Source: Trematomus loennbergii
Taxonomy: Eukaryota > Chordata > Actinopteri > Perciformes > Nototheniidae
Reading direction: 5' to 3'
DNA: 64,000 nucleotides
NCBI GenBank assembly: GCA_012861695.1
Contig: JAAOOA010000097.1
Coordinates: 593,501 to 657,500 of the forward strand
Shown here: positions 34,831-46,189 of the stretch, in pieces
Layout of the letters: each line of letters starts with the position of its first letter
How positions within the stretch are numbered: position 1 is the first letter of the stretch
Made by a program: the position numbers and the translations under genes
The notes under the pieces: generated by a model
Told to the model about the DNA's origin: nothing
Database searches by the model: none
Seen by the model: the letters and a program-made list of their open reading frames with translations, nothing else

Positions 34831-35527
34831 AGCCTCATCTCAATACCCCTCCTCGACTCCTCCTTTCCCTCACTCGCGTCCCTTCCTTGTGTCTTAGCTC
34901 CGCCTCCGTAAGACGCGAGGAGGAGACGCGAGGACAGAGGAGTCCTCAGGTATTAATTGGGATGTCCTCGTTCACTCAAACGTCACTCTTAAACGACGTC
35001 TGTTAATGATGACATGTGCACAGCTGTATCCCCTCTCATCATTTAACTACTCAATATTTTAACACAAAGCAAAACAAATAATTGTTATTTATCAAGATCT
35101 AGCCATTCATGAAATAGCTTTCTTAATAGCTATGTTTTAGTGATGTTCAAGATCATTAAACATGACTTAAATTGTTAGTATAACCTTAAGAAATTAATTG
35201 CACATAATAATTCCCACGGAGCTGTGAGCACTTATACATTTATGTGACGCTTTCCCACTCATTCTTCCAGTTCTCCGTTTTCCTCTCTTGAAATCGACCA
35301 GCTGTGAAGGTGGGGGCGGGGCTTTTATACGCGAGTAGTGAAAACACTTCCGCGTAGTCTGCTCTCGTGTATCCTCCCTTTCGTCTCCTCGCACCCCTCC
35401 TCCCGCACCCCTCCTCCCTCACCCCTCAAAGAAAACGTCCTTCAAAATGGCGTGTCTTGATCGATTTCCGGGTCAAGTCCCGGAGGAGGGGAAGAGAGGA
35501 GTCGAGGAGGGGTATTGAGACGAGGCT
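34831..35527. mobile_element. MITE, unit-1 specific
   Basis: Inverted ends AGCCTCATCTCAATACCCC and GGGGTATTGAGACGAGGCT. The 3-bp flank TCT at 35528-35530 matches TCG on the left with one change. Unit 2 is empty at about 53750-53760. A 3-bp target suggests a Harbinger-like mover. Confidence 0.75.
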
Positions 35528-35972
35528 TCTGTGTTTAAATATGCAACCCAAACTCTACTCTTCCTCTTCCTCTCTGCAGACTGTATGCTCTCTGTGTGAC
35601 TGACTGAACTTTCTTCAAGAAAAAAATAAAAACAAAGAGCTGAATGCTTTGATTCTCTCTCCACATTTGATGAATAAATTCCCACCACAATGTCAAACTA
35701 AAATGACTTCAGATGACCTTTATTCAGACGTTATCGTTTACTAAATATTAAATACATAGATTTACTTTTTACAGCTAACATCTATTTCAGTTACTTCAAG
35801 AAACAGTCAACATGTATGTCTGCAGTTCTTTCTTCTTACTCTTAAAAATGAGATATGAATAAAGGGACATTTACAACTTCATGGATGTAAGTTATTAATG
35901 AATATAAATGAGGTTAAATTACAAAGTGAACATGTGAGATCTCCAGCAGTAACAGAGAGTCAGTGAACTGAC

Positions 35973-36146
35973 CTGAGAGTCTCCAGTCTGCAGTCTGGAC
36001 TCTCCAGAAGATCTCTCAGCAGCTCCACTCCTGAATCCTTCAGCTTGAAGTTCTCACTCAGGTCCAGATCTCTCAGATGGATGTTGTACTTCAGAGCTGA
36101 GATCAGAGCAGAACATCTGATCTCTGACAACATGCAGTACCTCAGT
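35973..36146 (-). pseudogene. NLR copy 1, LRR exon c
   Basis: 174 bp, open, encoding [20 protein letters not shown] then [20 protein letters not shown]. Acceptor TTTATTCAG, donor GTCAGT. No counterpart in unit 2. Confidence 0.87.
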
Positions 36147-36546
36147 CTGAATAAAGAAAACATGATGAGGATACAAATCAGTTTATAATCCAATCAGATG
36201 TTACTCAACATTTAAATGAATCTGAACAGAAACATCTGTCTACTTCAGAAAGTAAACTTTATCATGTAAAACTAATATTACTTCAGATGACCTTTATTCA
36301 GACGTTATCGTTTACTAAATATTAAATGCATAGATTTATTTTTCACAACTAACATCTATTACAGTTCCTTTAAGAAACAGTCAACATGTATGTCTGCAGT
36401 TCTTTCTTCTTACTCTTAAAAATGAAATATGAATAAAAGGACATTTACAACTTTTTGGCTGTAAGTTATTAATGAATATAAATGAGGTTCAATTACAAAG
36501 TGAACATGTGAGATCTCCAGCAGTAACAGCGAGTCAGTGAACTGAC

Positions 36547-36720
36547 CTGAGAGTCTGCAGTCTGCAGTCTGGACTCTCCAGAAGATCTCTCAGCAGCTCC
36601 ACTCCTGAATCCTTCAGATTGAAGTTCTCACTCAGGTCCAGATCTCTCAGATGGAAGTTGGACTTCAGAGCTGAGATCAGAGCAGAACAGCTGATCTCTG
36701 ACAAACCACAGCCCTCCAGT
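36547..36720 (-). pseudogene. NLR copy 1, LRR exon b
   Basis: 174 bp, a multiple of three, open, encoding [20 protein letters not shown] then [20 protein letters not shown]. Nearly identical to exon c at 35973-36146; the two arose by a local 574-bp duplication. Confidence 0.87.
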
Positions 36721-37124
36721 CTGAATAAAGAAAACATGATGTAACTTTAGAAAACAATGTTCCTGTTTGAAATAACTCCAGGTTTAATAATCTGTTCAGA
36801 GTGAAACAGGGTTTTAATGTCAGAGATGATGCAGAAACAATCCACTGATAATCTGGAACTTTAACTTTGATCAGATGTTGAACAACTCCTTCATCTCCCT
36901 CACAGCTCATCAGTACTGACAGCATCTCCACTGACTCATGGAGCACAGAGTGAGTCTGTGGAAGCTCAAACACTCTCCCTCACACATTCACCTTCTCTCT
37001 GTTACTCTGATCAATATTCAGTTATTAGCAAAAATGGAACAAATAAAAATAACATTGTATTTGTTCAAATTCAGAAAATCATAAACACAAACAGATCAAT
37101 ATGAAGTGCAGTCAGTGAACTGAC

Positions 37125-37307
37125 CTGAGAGCCTCCAGTCTGCAGTTTGGACTCTTTAGTCCAGAACTCAGCAGCTCCACTCCTGAATCATACAGAGGGT
37201 TCTGACTCAGGTCCAGATCTCTCAGATGAGAGGGGTCAGACTTCAGAGCTGAGGCCACGACTTCACATCCAGGAATGGAGAGTCCAGAGAGTCCTAAGCT
37301 AGTAAGT
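37125..37307 (-). pseudogene. NLR copy 1, LRR exon a
   Basis: 183 bp and open between splice sites, encoding [20 protein letters not shown] then [20 protein letters not shown], one leucine-rich repeat pair of the ribonuclease-inhibitor type. Confidence 0.85.
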
Positions 37308-38074
37308 CTATAATAAAACATATATTACAACATGTGTTAAAAAAGAGGAAACATTATATTAACCTCAAGCATTTGATGAAAAAAGATTTGACATGTTCTG
37401 ATAGACATTTGCTGTTAGTCCATTTAATATAATATAATAATATATGATAATAGAGTGTAATGAGTTGTCAGTGTGATCTGATCACATGTCTGTGCTCCTG
37501 CTGTCACTGACTGTTACCAAAAGAAACAGAAATTAAATGAATCACTTGACAATATTAGAGATGTACATATTTAAATGTTAATTAATATGTGGATGTGAAT
37601 GATGGATGAAGGATGTTTTGGCTTCTCTGAGCATCTGAACTTTTATTGCGCACACAAACACAATTAACAAACCAATAAAGTTTCAACATGTTCAACTGAA
37701 TACCATCAGATGTTCCCAGTATATCAGCATTAAGACAGATTTTAAACTCTAACACATTGTGATAAAAACGTGTTTAATGATAAAGAAACTACTAGAAAGT
37801 AATAATAACATGTTTCTGTGATAACTGTAAGTCCTGCTGTGTGGTGTGATCACATGCTGAGAAACCTCTAAAGTCCTTCATGTGTTTGACATGTCGCCTC
37901 CATCACTCAATATGAAGAGAGGAACGCTTCAGTTTAACTATTATTATAAATAAATAGAAGAACAGTGTTGGTTTATTTTCTCAGTATTTAAACAGCAGAA
38001 ATGTTATAGTGTTTATTTGAATAATTAAACTCTGATCCACATTAGTTTATAAAGTTAATCACATCTGGACTTAC

Positions 38075-39872
38075 TTGAACTTCCTGCAGTTCCTCACAGC
38101 TGGAATCAGTCTATGTCGTCCCTCATCTGATGTGTTGTACTGATCCAGGTCCAACTCATCCAGAACCTCCTCTGACATCTGCAGCATGTAGGCCAGAGCA
38201 GAGCAGTGGATCACAGAGAGTTTCTCTCTGATCTGTTCTCTGACTTCAGGAACTCTGTGATCTCCTGATGTACTGAGTGGTCCTTCATCTCTGTCAGACA
38301 GTGGAAGATGTTGATCTCCTGTCAGGAGAGATATCATCACTGTTCATCTCCTTCAGGTTGCTGATGGCTCTCTGGATGGTTTCTGGTCTGTTGTCTGTGC
38401 GACCCAGCAGGCCTCCTAACAGTCTCTGGTTGGACTCCAGAGAGAGGCCGTGGAGAAAGCGGACAAACAGGTCCAGGTGGCCATTTTACTTTGAGGGATT
38501 TCTCCATGGCTCCCTTCAGGAAGTCATCCAGGGATGGGTAATCCTGATCTCTGCTGTTGCTATAGTCTCTCTGCAGGAAGTCCTTCAGTACCTCTGTGTC
38601 TCTGTTGGTGTAACAGTGCAACATGTAGACTGCAGCCAGAAACTCCTGAATGCTCAGATGAACAAAGCAGTAGACTGTTTTCTGAAGATCACTCTCTCTC
38701 TTTTGAAGATCTGTGTACAAACTCCTGAGTGCACCAAGGCCTCGGTGACATCAAGACCACAGCGCTGCAGGTCTTCTTGGTAGAACATGATGTCTCCTTT
38801 CTCCAGATGTTCAAACGCCAGCCTCCCCAGCTTCAGAAGAACCTCCCTGTCAGCCTCCGTCAGCTGCTGTGGACTCGTCTCATGTCCCTCTTCATACTTC
38901 TGCTTCTTCCTCTTGGTCTGGACCAGCAGGAAGTGTGAGTACATGTCAGTGAGGGTCTGGGGCAGCTCTCCTCTCTGGTCTGTAGTCAACATGTGGTCCA
39001 GAACTGCAGCAGTGATCCAGCAGAAGACTGGGATCAGACACATGATGTGGAGGCTCCTGGAGCTCTTGATGTGAGAGATGATTCTGCTGGACAGGTCTTC
39101 ATCACTCCATCTCCTCCTGAAGTACTCCTCCTTCTGGGCGTCAGTGAAGCCTCGTACTTCTGTTACCCTGTCCACACACTCAGGAGGGATCTGATTGGCC
39201 GCTGCAGGTCTGGAAGTTATCCAGACGAGAGCCGAGGGAAGCAGCTTCCCCCTGATGAGGTTTGTCAGCAGCACGTTGACTGAGGACTGCTGAGAGACAT
39301 CAGACACAACCTCATTGTTTCTGAAGTCCAGAGAAAGTCTGCTTTCATCCAGGCCGTCAAAGATGAGCAGCACTTTGCAGACAGCCAGCTGCTCTGCTGT
39401 GACCTTCTGTAAGGTTGGATGGAAAACATGGAGCAGCCTGAGAAGACTGTACTGCTCACCTTTGATCAGGTTCAGCTCCCTGAAGGAGAGCGGGATCACC
39501 AGACTGACATCTTGGTTTCCAAACCCTCGGCCCAGTCCAGAGTGAACTTCTGCACTGAGAAGGTTTTTCCAACTCCAGCGACTCCGTTGGTCAGGACCGC
39601 TCTGATGAGAGTCTGTTGGTCAGGTAAGGCTTTAAAGATGTCCTGGCACTTGATTGGAGTGTCATGGAGGGGCTTCTTCTTGGAAGCTGTCTCCAGCTGC
39701 CTCACCTCATGTTGGGTATTAACCTCTTCACTCTGGCCTTGTGTGATGTAGAGCTCAGTGAAGATCCTGTTGAGGAGGGTTTCACTTTGATCAGTTCCTT
39801 CAGTCACACGTTCACATCTCCTCCTCAGACTGAGCCTATGTTCATCTAAAACCTCCTGCAGACCACTATCTG
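38075..39872 (-). pseudogene. NLR copy 1, FISNA-NACHT exon
   Basis: About 1.8 kb, typical of the single large NACHT exon of fish NLR-C genes. The FISNA part (LQEVLDEHRLSLRRRCERV, then LLNRIFTELYITQG) is followed by Walker A GVAGVGKTF. One base is missing near 39519 (CC where unit 2 has CCC), shifting the frame. Walker [26 protein letters not shown], the winged-helix region and [12 protein letters not shown] follow in a second frame, which ends after the shared frameshift near 38694. [20 protein letters not shown] is in a third frame. The 3' part contains [20 protein letters not shown] before donor GTAAGT. Confidence 0.9.
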
Positions 39873-40065
39873 CTGGAAGAGAAGGAAACAGGAGAGAATC
39901 AGGGAAATGCTCTGAGAATCTAATTATAACAATAAAACAACAAAAACAGACTGAGTTTAAATGTTTTATAAACAGCTTACTGTCTATGCTCTACAACAGT
40001 ATACCTATTCAAAAACAAATGAACCAGGAAGAGGAATAAGACGCTGCATGAGTTCGGCCTCTTAC

Positions 40066-40298
40066 CTCGTACAGAGCTGGTCTGACTGGCTGTCTGCAGT
40101 CCAGCTCTGGTTCTGGATCTTTCTCCACACTGGGGACAGGAGGGGTCTCCTGATGGAGGTCTCTGCTCCCAGTATGAGGTGATGCACTGTCTGCAGAACC
40201 AGTGTCCACAGCTGGTAGAGACTGGATCCTTCAGGACGTCCTGACACAGAGCACAGCTGGACACTGCTCCTCCACAGGAACACCACTCTTCCTCTTCC
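40066..40298 (-). pseudogene. NLR copy 1, RING-finger exon
   Basis: The exon encodes a C3HC4 RING: CALC, then TSCGHWFCRQC, then CPQC. RING domains recruit E2 enzymes, so the ancestral protein may have been a ubiquitin ligase. Two overlapping acceptors exist (after CCACAG and after CACAGAG); only the second keeps the RING frame when spliced to a phase-2 MSG-type exon. The exon ends CGAG/GTAAGAG in phase 1, which fits the next exon. The exon itself is open and retains all zinc ligands. Confidence 0.88.
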
Positions 40299-40866
40299 CT
40301 CTGTGGAGATGAACACATCCTTTACAGCACGTACATTAGTGGAGCTGATTCTCACCAATGGGCAGAGCGTCACAAACGTCACTCTCAAGATGAAATGTGT
40401 CACGCTGCACGAATACGCAGGTGACATGAATTTCACCTCTTCACTTTCTTGGTGTCTCCAGGCACGGATCTGGGTCTTTGCATTGACTCTACATGTAATC
40501 ACACAAAGCTCTGTTATATCTGCTAATGCTAAACACAACCAGCTCACCAGGTTATCACTATTATTAATAAACATCTTTAAAATACATATCATAAACATGC
40601 CCAAGTAGTAAATAATGTTTTGGACGATATATTTAGTTTTTAGTGAGTATTTATCAATATCTTTGCCATTTAAAACCTTTTGATGCCACTGATACAATGA
40701 TGCTATAAATGCATATTGAAATATCCTCAAATAATGTTAGCTTGCTGTACTCTGCTGCCTTTGTTCTGTACTATACTGCACACATGATATTATTAAAGAA
40801 CAGTTTAATATATTAGATTATAAAAACTGGATCCTCTTCAGGTCAGGTTACAGCAGAAACTCTTAC

Positions 40867-41021
40867 TTTGTGTCTGAGGGTCCAGGTTCATACTGAAGTT
40901 TAGAGGTTGATCTCTAGACCAGTCGCTCTTCAGAGACAGACAGCTGGAGACTGAAGATGTGTCCTCTTCCTCATCTTTAAAACCACTCATCTTCTCCAGT
41001 CTGAGAGATAAACCAGTAACA
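40867..41021 (-). pseudogene. NLR copy 1, first coding exon (MSG repeat)
   Basis: Acceptor CTCCAG sits just downstream, on the minus strand, of a long (GT)n tract. ATG is at 40990-40988. The peptide begins MSGFKDEEEDTSSVSSC and continues LSLKSDWSRDQPLNFS, the typical N-terminal exon of fish NLRC3-like proteins. Compared with 61103-61257, one T is missing near 40890, so the last third changes frame. Donor GTAAGA at 40866. Confidence 0.85.
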
Positions 41022-41026
41022 CTGGA

Positions 41027-41181
<155 letters not shown>

Positions 41182-41424
41182 ATAATAATAAACTTGGTTA
41201 AATAACGTCATCAAATCAGTCAGACTTCAGACAGGCCGCTCCCCATTTTGACTGCGCTGGGCTGTCGCATGTTATGTTGCTTTGATGAATCAGAAAACAG
41301 GAAATAATAAAAGTTTACAGCACTTGTAGAAGTCTCTTTGGACTCTGTTTTACTGGATGTCAGAACATCAGCGTCTTAAAGTAAATAATGTGTTAAAAAG
41401 CAGATCCTGGTGTTAACACTCACC

Positions 41425-41688
41425 CTGTTGTCCTCCTGCTCCGTCCAGGTGTAAAATGGCGTCTGGCAATCTGACTTCTTATTTGGACTTTAACGCCCTC
41501 ACCTGTCTGCAGCTCCTCCTCTTGACATAACCAGCCTTATCAGCTGAACCAGTTCACACACAGGGACTACGTTCAGTGAGATATAAATAGAGCTTAACAG
41601 AAGCTCAACAAAGTTATTGAAATGAACATATTAAAACCACAGTGTGAAAATCACCCAGTAAACATCCTGTATTCAAAACCTCACTTAA
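41425..41688. other. NLR exon 1 and upstream region, unit 1
   Basis: Exon 1 sequence lies immediately above the donor at 41424 (CGGAGCAGGAGGACAACAGG on the minus strand); its 5' limit and the promoter cannot be set from sequence alone. The region is conserved at 63347-63640. Confidence 0.5.
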
Positions 41689-42175
41689 AGGGGACCTATC
41701 ATGCAAAATGCACTTTTGTACGTCTTTTATACATGAATATGTGTCCCCGGTGTTCCAGGGAACTCACCAAGTGTCAGAAAACACAACCCTCTCTATTTTC
41801 CTCCATACCCAAATCTCTAAAAAAGGGGCTGCAACGGATCTGATAAAAACTGATCCAGATTTGAACACTGTCCTGACGTCAGGACGGTGGTGCTACGGCT
41901 ATTGGGCCAACTCCACCAATCAGGAGGAGACAGCCACGGCCATTGCCGTTCGAAAGCGCTGGAGACGCTGTAGTACATATGCCAGGCCTGTAGTTGGTGC
42001 TGTTCTCACAGAATAAGCCCTTGCAAAAACAGAGCTAAAAAGTGCAAATTGAGCGAAATGAGGCATGGCTAAAATGCATGATCTGTTGGTATTTTGAACA
42101 AAAAAAAGTATAAATATGCCTTATATAGGTATGGTCCTACACTATATTATTCAAATATAGCATGATAGGTCCACT
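41689..42175. mobile_element. TTAA MITE, unit-1 specific
   Basis: Ends AGGGGACCTATCATGC and GCATGATAGGTCCACT are flanked by TTAA at 41685-41688 and 42176-42179. Unit 2 has the single TTAA (CTCACTTAAGTTAAAG at about 63621-63635). Confidence 0.9.
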
Positions 42176-42201
42176 TTAAGTTAAAGTGTGTAGGTATTTA
42201 A

Positions 42202-42453
42202 AGGTAGGGTAGGTAAATTGGAGAAACCAGCTCGAGATCGCTAGAATTTGAAAATACACAACCGGAGAAAATCTGCCACTTCCTTACAGAGCCCCTCCTC
42301 CAACACACACGAACGCGCACATGACCAATGAGGGCACGAGATAAGTTTGTGCACAGATGGAAGGCTGACAGGCAGGTAGGCCATCCAGTTATTTTAGCCG
42401 GGCCGGCTCAGATGATTGGTCGTACTTTTTACAGTATTACGGCTTCCATATGA
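42202..42453. mobile_element. Truncated TTAA MITE at the duplication junction
   Basis: Same family as 8948-9325 (start AGGTAGGGTAGGTAA after TTAA at 42198-42201). It stops internally at about 42453, where unit 2 sequence begins. Confidence 0.85.
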
Positions 42454-42870
42454 ATATTTACGTAAACTTGTTTTACCTCTAAATACTCTTCCATAATTTG
42501 GATTTTTATTCTATATTTATCTTATCTTATTTTACTTCACCTGCGTTTTTCTCCGTCCGGTTGCAATAACTGGATTTCCTCCTCGTGGATCTAATGAAGG
42601 TGCATCTTGATGTAATCCAACATAAAGGTTACAAATAAATAAATACACAACAATAAGAAATGATTAATAAAAACAGGGTTTATTTAATTCACCTGACAGA
42701 TAATTACAAAACAAAACCATCAAACTTCTGTTTTCCCTTCTGTCTGAACTTTAAATGTGCTTTGCAGAATGAAATGACTGCCAACAGATATCTTATTATT
42801 ATAACTTATTTTCTCTTAGCTTACAATATAACATGTTGTTCTTTCTTATTGGACATAACAGAAACACACA

Positions 42871-43230
42871 TTTTAAAAGGTCCCCTATTATGCAAAATCC
42901 ACTTCTTCATGTCTCTTCTACATCAACATGTGTCCCCTCTTCTTCATGTCTCTTCTACATCACCATGTGTCCCCTCTTCTTCATGTCTCTTCTGTGTAAA
43001 GAGATTCTAACGATGTTTTGGCTTGTGTAACCATTAGCCAATCAGCTACCAAGGTACCCCCCCCCCCCCCACCTTATCACCTGAATCTCCTCCTAGAGCA
43101 CCATTGTGTTCTTTTTAACCAAATCTCTCTGCAATGATCTGTTTGGTGTTTCAGCCAATCAGAGACATGTTCTGTATATATCTGAGACCTGTGATATATT
43201 GTTGAAAAGAGCATAATAGGGACCTTTAAA
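42871..43230. mobile_element. TTAA-flanked MITE (unit 2 copy)
   Basis: Ortholog of 24182-24584, with an extra CTTCTTCATGTCTCTTCTAC-type internal repeat (about three copies) and an internal deletion downstream. Confidence 0.85.
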
Positions 43231-43886
43231 GCGTAACCTTTGCAATATTAATTATTTTGTATTTCACTGTATGTCCACTGTAATATAGAGGGACTGGTTA
43301 AAATGATTCAAAAGGAAAATATGATGTAGACCATAAAATGCACCTTATAGTTCACTGAATGATATTATTATTTTAAATTACATTAATGTTAATGATAGTT
43401 AAGTTGATGATTGCATTTGTCACCATTACTGCTACATGAAAATGCAGAAATCAAATTCTCCCACACATAAATGAAACCTGTATTCAAACCATTCATTTCC
43501 CTTTGTTGCTTTCCCTGCTTTCACTAAAGTGCAAAGAATTTGTGAAGAATTGGCAAAGATACAGAAAAAAAACACCAAAATAATTTCACACTGCGCATGC
43601 AAACACTCATTCAGATTAAACATATTAGAGAACATCACCTCTCATTGGCTGAGCAGGTCCTTACAATGTGTGATTCAGTCATTTGACTGATTTTAGGCTT
43701 TCAAAGTATATAAATGGTTGTTAACGCTTATAGGCAACATGAGACCGTTTTAAGTTCATTTTAGGCCAATTAATACGGTGTTTGATAGTTGCAAACGTGC
43801 TACAACCGCCCAGAAACATTTCCATTAGGAGAAAACCCGCTGCAGCTTGCAAACGCTGCAAATATAAAAACACAAATGTTCCAAAA

Positions 43887-44357
43887 CACAGGGGACACTA
43901 AAAAGTGACACACACAGCTGGGAGACCAGGGGACACTAAAAGGTGACGCACACAGCTGGGAGACCAGGGGACACTAAAGAGTGACGCACACAGCTGGGAG
44001 ACCAGGGGACACTAAAAAGTGACACGCACAGCTGGGAGACCAGGGGACACTAAAGAGTGACGCACACAGCTGGGAGACCAGGGGACACTAAAAGGTGACG
44101 CACACAGCTGGGAGACCAGGGGACACTAAAAGGTGACGCACACAGCTGGGAGACCAGGGGACAATAAAGAGTGACGCACACAGCTGGGAGACCAGGGGAC
44201 ACTAAAAAGTGACACGCACAGCTGGGAGACCAGGGGACACTAAAGAGTGACGCACACAGCTGGGAGACCAGGGGACACTAAAAGGTGACGCACACAGCTG
44301 GGAGACCAGGGGACACTAAAGAGTGACGCACACAGCTGGGAGACCAGGGGACACTAA
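43887..44357 (+). repeat. 38-bp minisatellite array with higher-order pattern (unit 2)
   Basis: Twelve full copies plus a partial one. Variants in the AAAGAG/AAAAGG/AAAAAG position recur with a five-unit (190-bp) period, the GACACG variant appearing in copies 4 and 9. No inverted arm follows. Confidence 0.9.
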
Positions 44358-44600
44358 GTGTAATTTCTCTATTAAGACCCTAACTCATGCACAACAACGT
44401 CCTTACTTACAATAAATAAGCTCTCATTAGAGGGTTATTGAGGACAAATCTTAACTAATGGCTTAGTACTTGTAGAATAAGGTCTTGTAGAATAAGGAAT
44501 TAATTTGTGGTGTTATTTACAGTCGGTGGTCACTACCGCCATCTTGCGGTTATGGTGGGTACAACACAAAGCTGAGTATCATTCATTTTCTACTATCAGA

Positions 44601-44990
44601 GGTAGAAGAAGTACTCAGATCTTGTAGTAAAAGTAGATGTACTCAGAACTTGTACTTGAGTAAAGTAGATGTACTCAGATCTTGTACTTGAGTAAAGTAG
44701 AAGTACTCAGATCTTGTAGTAAAAGTAGATGTACTCAGAACTTGTACTTGAGTAAAAGTAGAAGTACACAGATATTGTACTTGAGTAAAAGTAGAAGTAC
44801 TCAGATCTTGTACTTGAGTAAAATAGAAGTACACAGATCTTGTACTTGAGTAAAGTAGAAGTACACAGATCTTGTACTTGAGTAAAGTAGAAGTACACAG
44901 ATCTTGTACTTGAGTAAAAGTTTAAGTATTCAGATATTGTACTTGAGTAAAGTACACAGATCTTGTACTTGAGTAAAAGTAGAAGTACTA
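44601..44990 (-). repeat. ACTTGAGTA minisatellite (unit 2, expanded)
   Basis: About eleven copies of the roughly 32-bp unit, versus about four at the same locus in unit 1. Confidence 0.9.
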
Positions 44991-45406
44991 GAGTGTAGGA
45001 ATAGTAAGTATTAGCATCAAAATATAGTTAAAGTACCACAAGTAAAAGTATTCATTGTGCAGATTGATCCATTTCAGAATAATATATATGATATGTTTTA
45101 TAATGATTGATCATTAAAGTGTTATCAAAGCTGGTAAAGGTGCAGCTAGTTTTAATGACTTTGTATACTGCATATACTATGTTTAAAATATTTTTTAAAG
45201 ATCGGAGAGCCAGCCTCTCGTCCAACATCAGCGTGTGACCTCACTAATGCTCTTCTGGATGAAAGGGCTTCCCACAGACACACTCCAAGATCTGTAGAAA
45301 GCCTTCCCAGAAGAGTAGAAGCTGTTATAGCTGCAAAGGGGGACCAACTTCAAATGAATGCCTAAGAGTTTGGAATGGGATGTCCTGAAAGCTCCTGCAG
45401 GTGTAA

Positions 45407-45690
45407 TCAGAATCAGAATCAGAATCAGAATCCCTTTATTAGTCCCACAGAGGATACATGTACATTGTTACAGCAGAAAAAAGCCAAAGACAGCTTCATG
45501 TTACCTAAAGCATGCAGACAACAAAGTATTAAAGATTTAAAAAAGAAATGATAATAGGTGTTATAGTCTGTGTTGTTGTGTGGGGGGTCTACTAGGGGTC
45601 GTGGTGGTTATATAGTCTGACCGCTGCAGGAAGGAAGGACCTGCGGTATCTCTCTAATGTGTAGGTGGTCCAATACTTTTGTCTACATTG
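45407..45690 (-). repeat. Interspersed repeat with (TCAGAA)n tail (unit 2)
   Basis: Ortholog of 28975-29260, with fewer hexamer copies. Confidence 0.7.
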
Positions 45691-46189
45691 TGTATAATTG
45701 ATATCATCCGCATAACAATGAAAATGTCCCGAGTGATTCCTTATTGCCTAAAGGAAGCGTATATAATGTGAACACAATAGGTCCAAGCTCTGAGCCCTTA
45801 TGCTTTGCTGCGGCAGAACTGGCTGGATCAAATCAAACAGAACTCTAAACACATTTTCAGCTCTGCACACAATCTGCAATTCAACTCTGCACTTTCTAAA
45901 ACACTGCACACGGTTCTCTGAGTAACACACAGAGATCTGACATATTCACCTGTCAGCCATTTTCAACACACTGCCATTAAACATGCTACACATATGAGCC
46001 AATGAACAGATACACACGCCAGCTGACCGTTAACGCCTGGCTGCTTTACTGCTGACTCATCAATCAGGATATAAGTAAAAGAAGTGGGATATTTATTTTA
46101 AAAATGTGTTTTTTTTATCACAGAGCTGAGAAAATAATATTTATTAAAAAAAATCAAATATCCTGTTTATGAAATACACAAGAAAAAAA

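Larger units (their letters stand above)
35706..36750 (-). repeat. Local tandem duplication carrying an LRR exon
   Basis: Bases 35706-36279 and 36280 onward repeat with a 574-bp offset (landmarks ACTTCAGATGACCTTTATTC and GTCAACATGTATGTCTGCAG), each holding one LRR exon. Unit 2 has only one copy (53926-54370). Confidence 0.9.

Noticed and set aside
33150..35700. A C-terminal B30.2 (PRY-SPRY) exon expected in some fish NLR-C genes
   Set aside because: No SPRY motif was found in any frame downstream of the last LRR exon in either unit.
38729..39751. Plus-strand open frames opposite the NACHT exons (also 56375-57396)
   Set aside because: Antisense shadows of the minus-strand exon; they carry no domain of their own.
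40062..40730. A 222-codon minus-strand frame covering the RING exon in an alternative frame
   Set aside because: It lacks the RING pattern, runs through the intron and conflicts with the splice phases.
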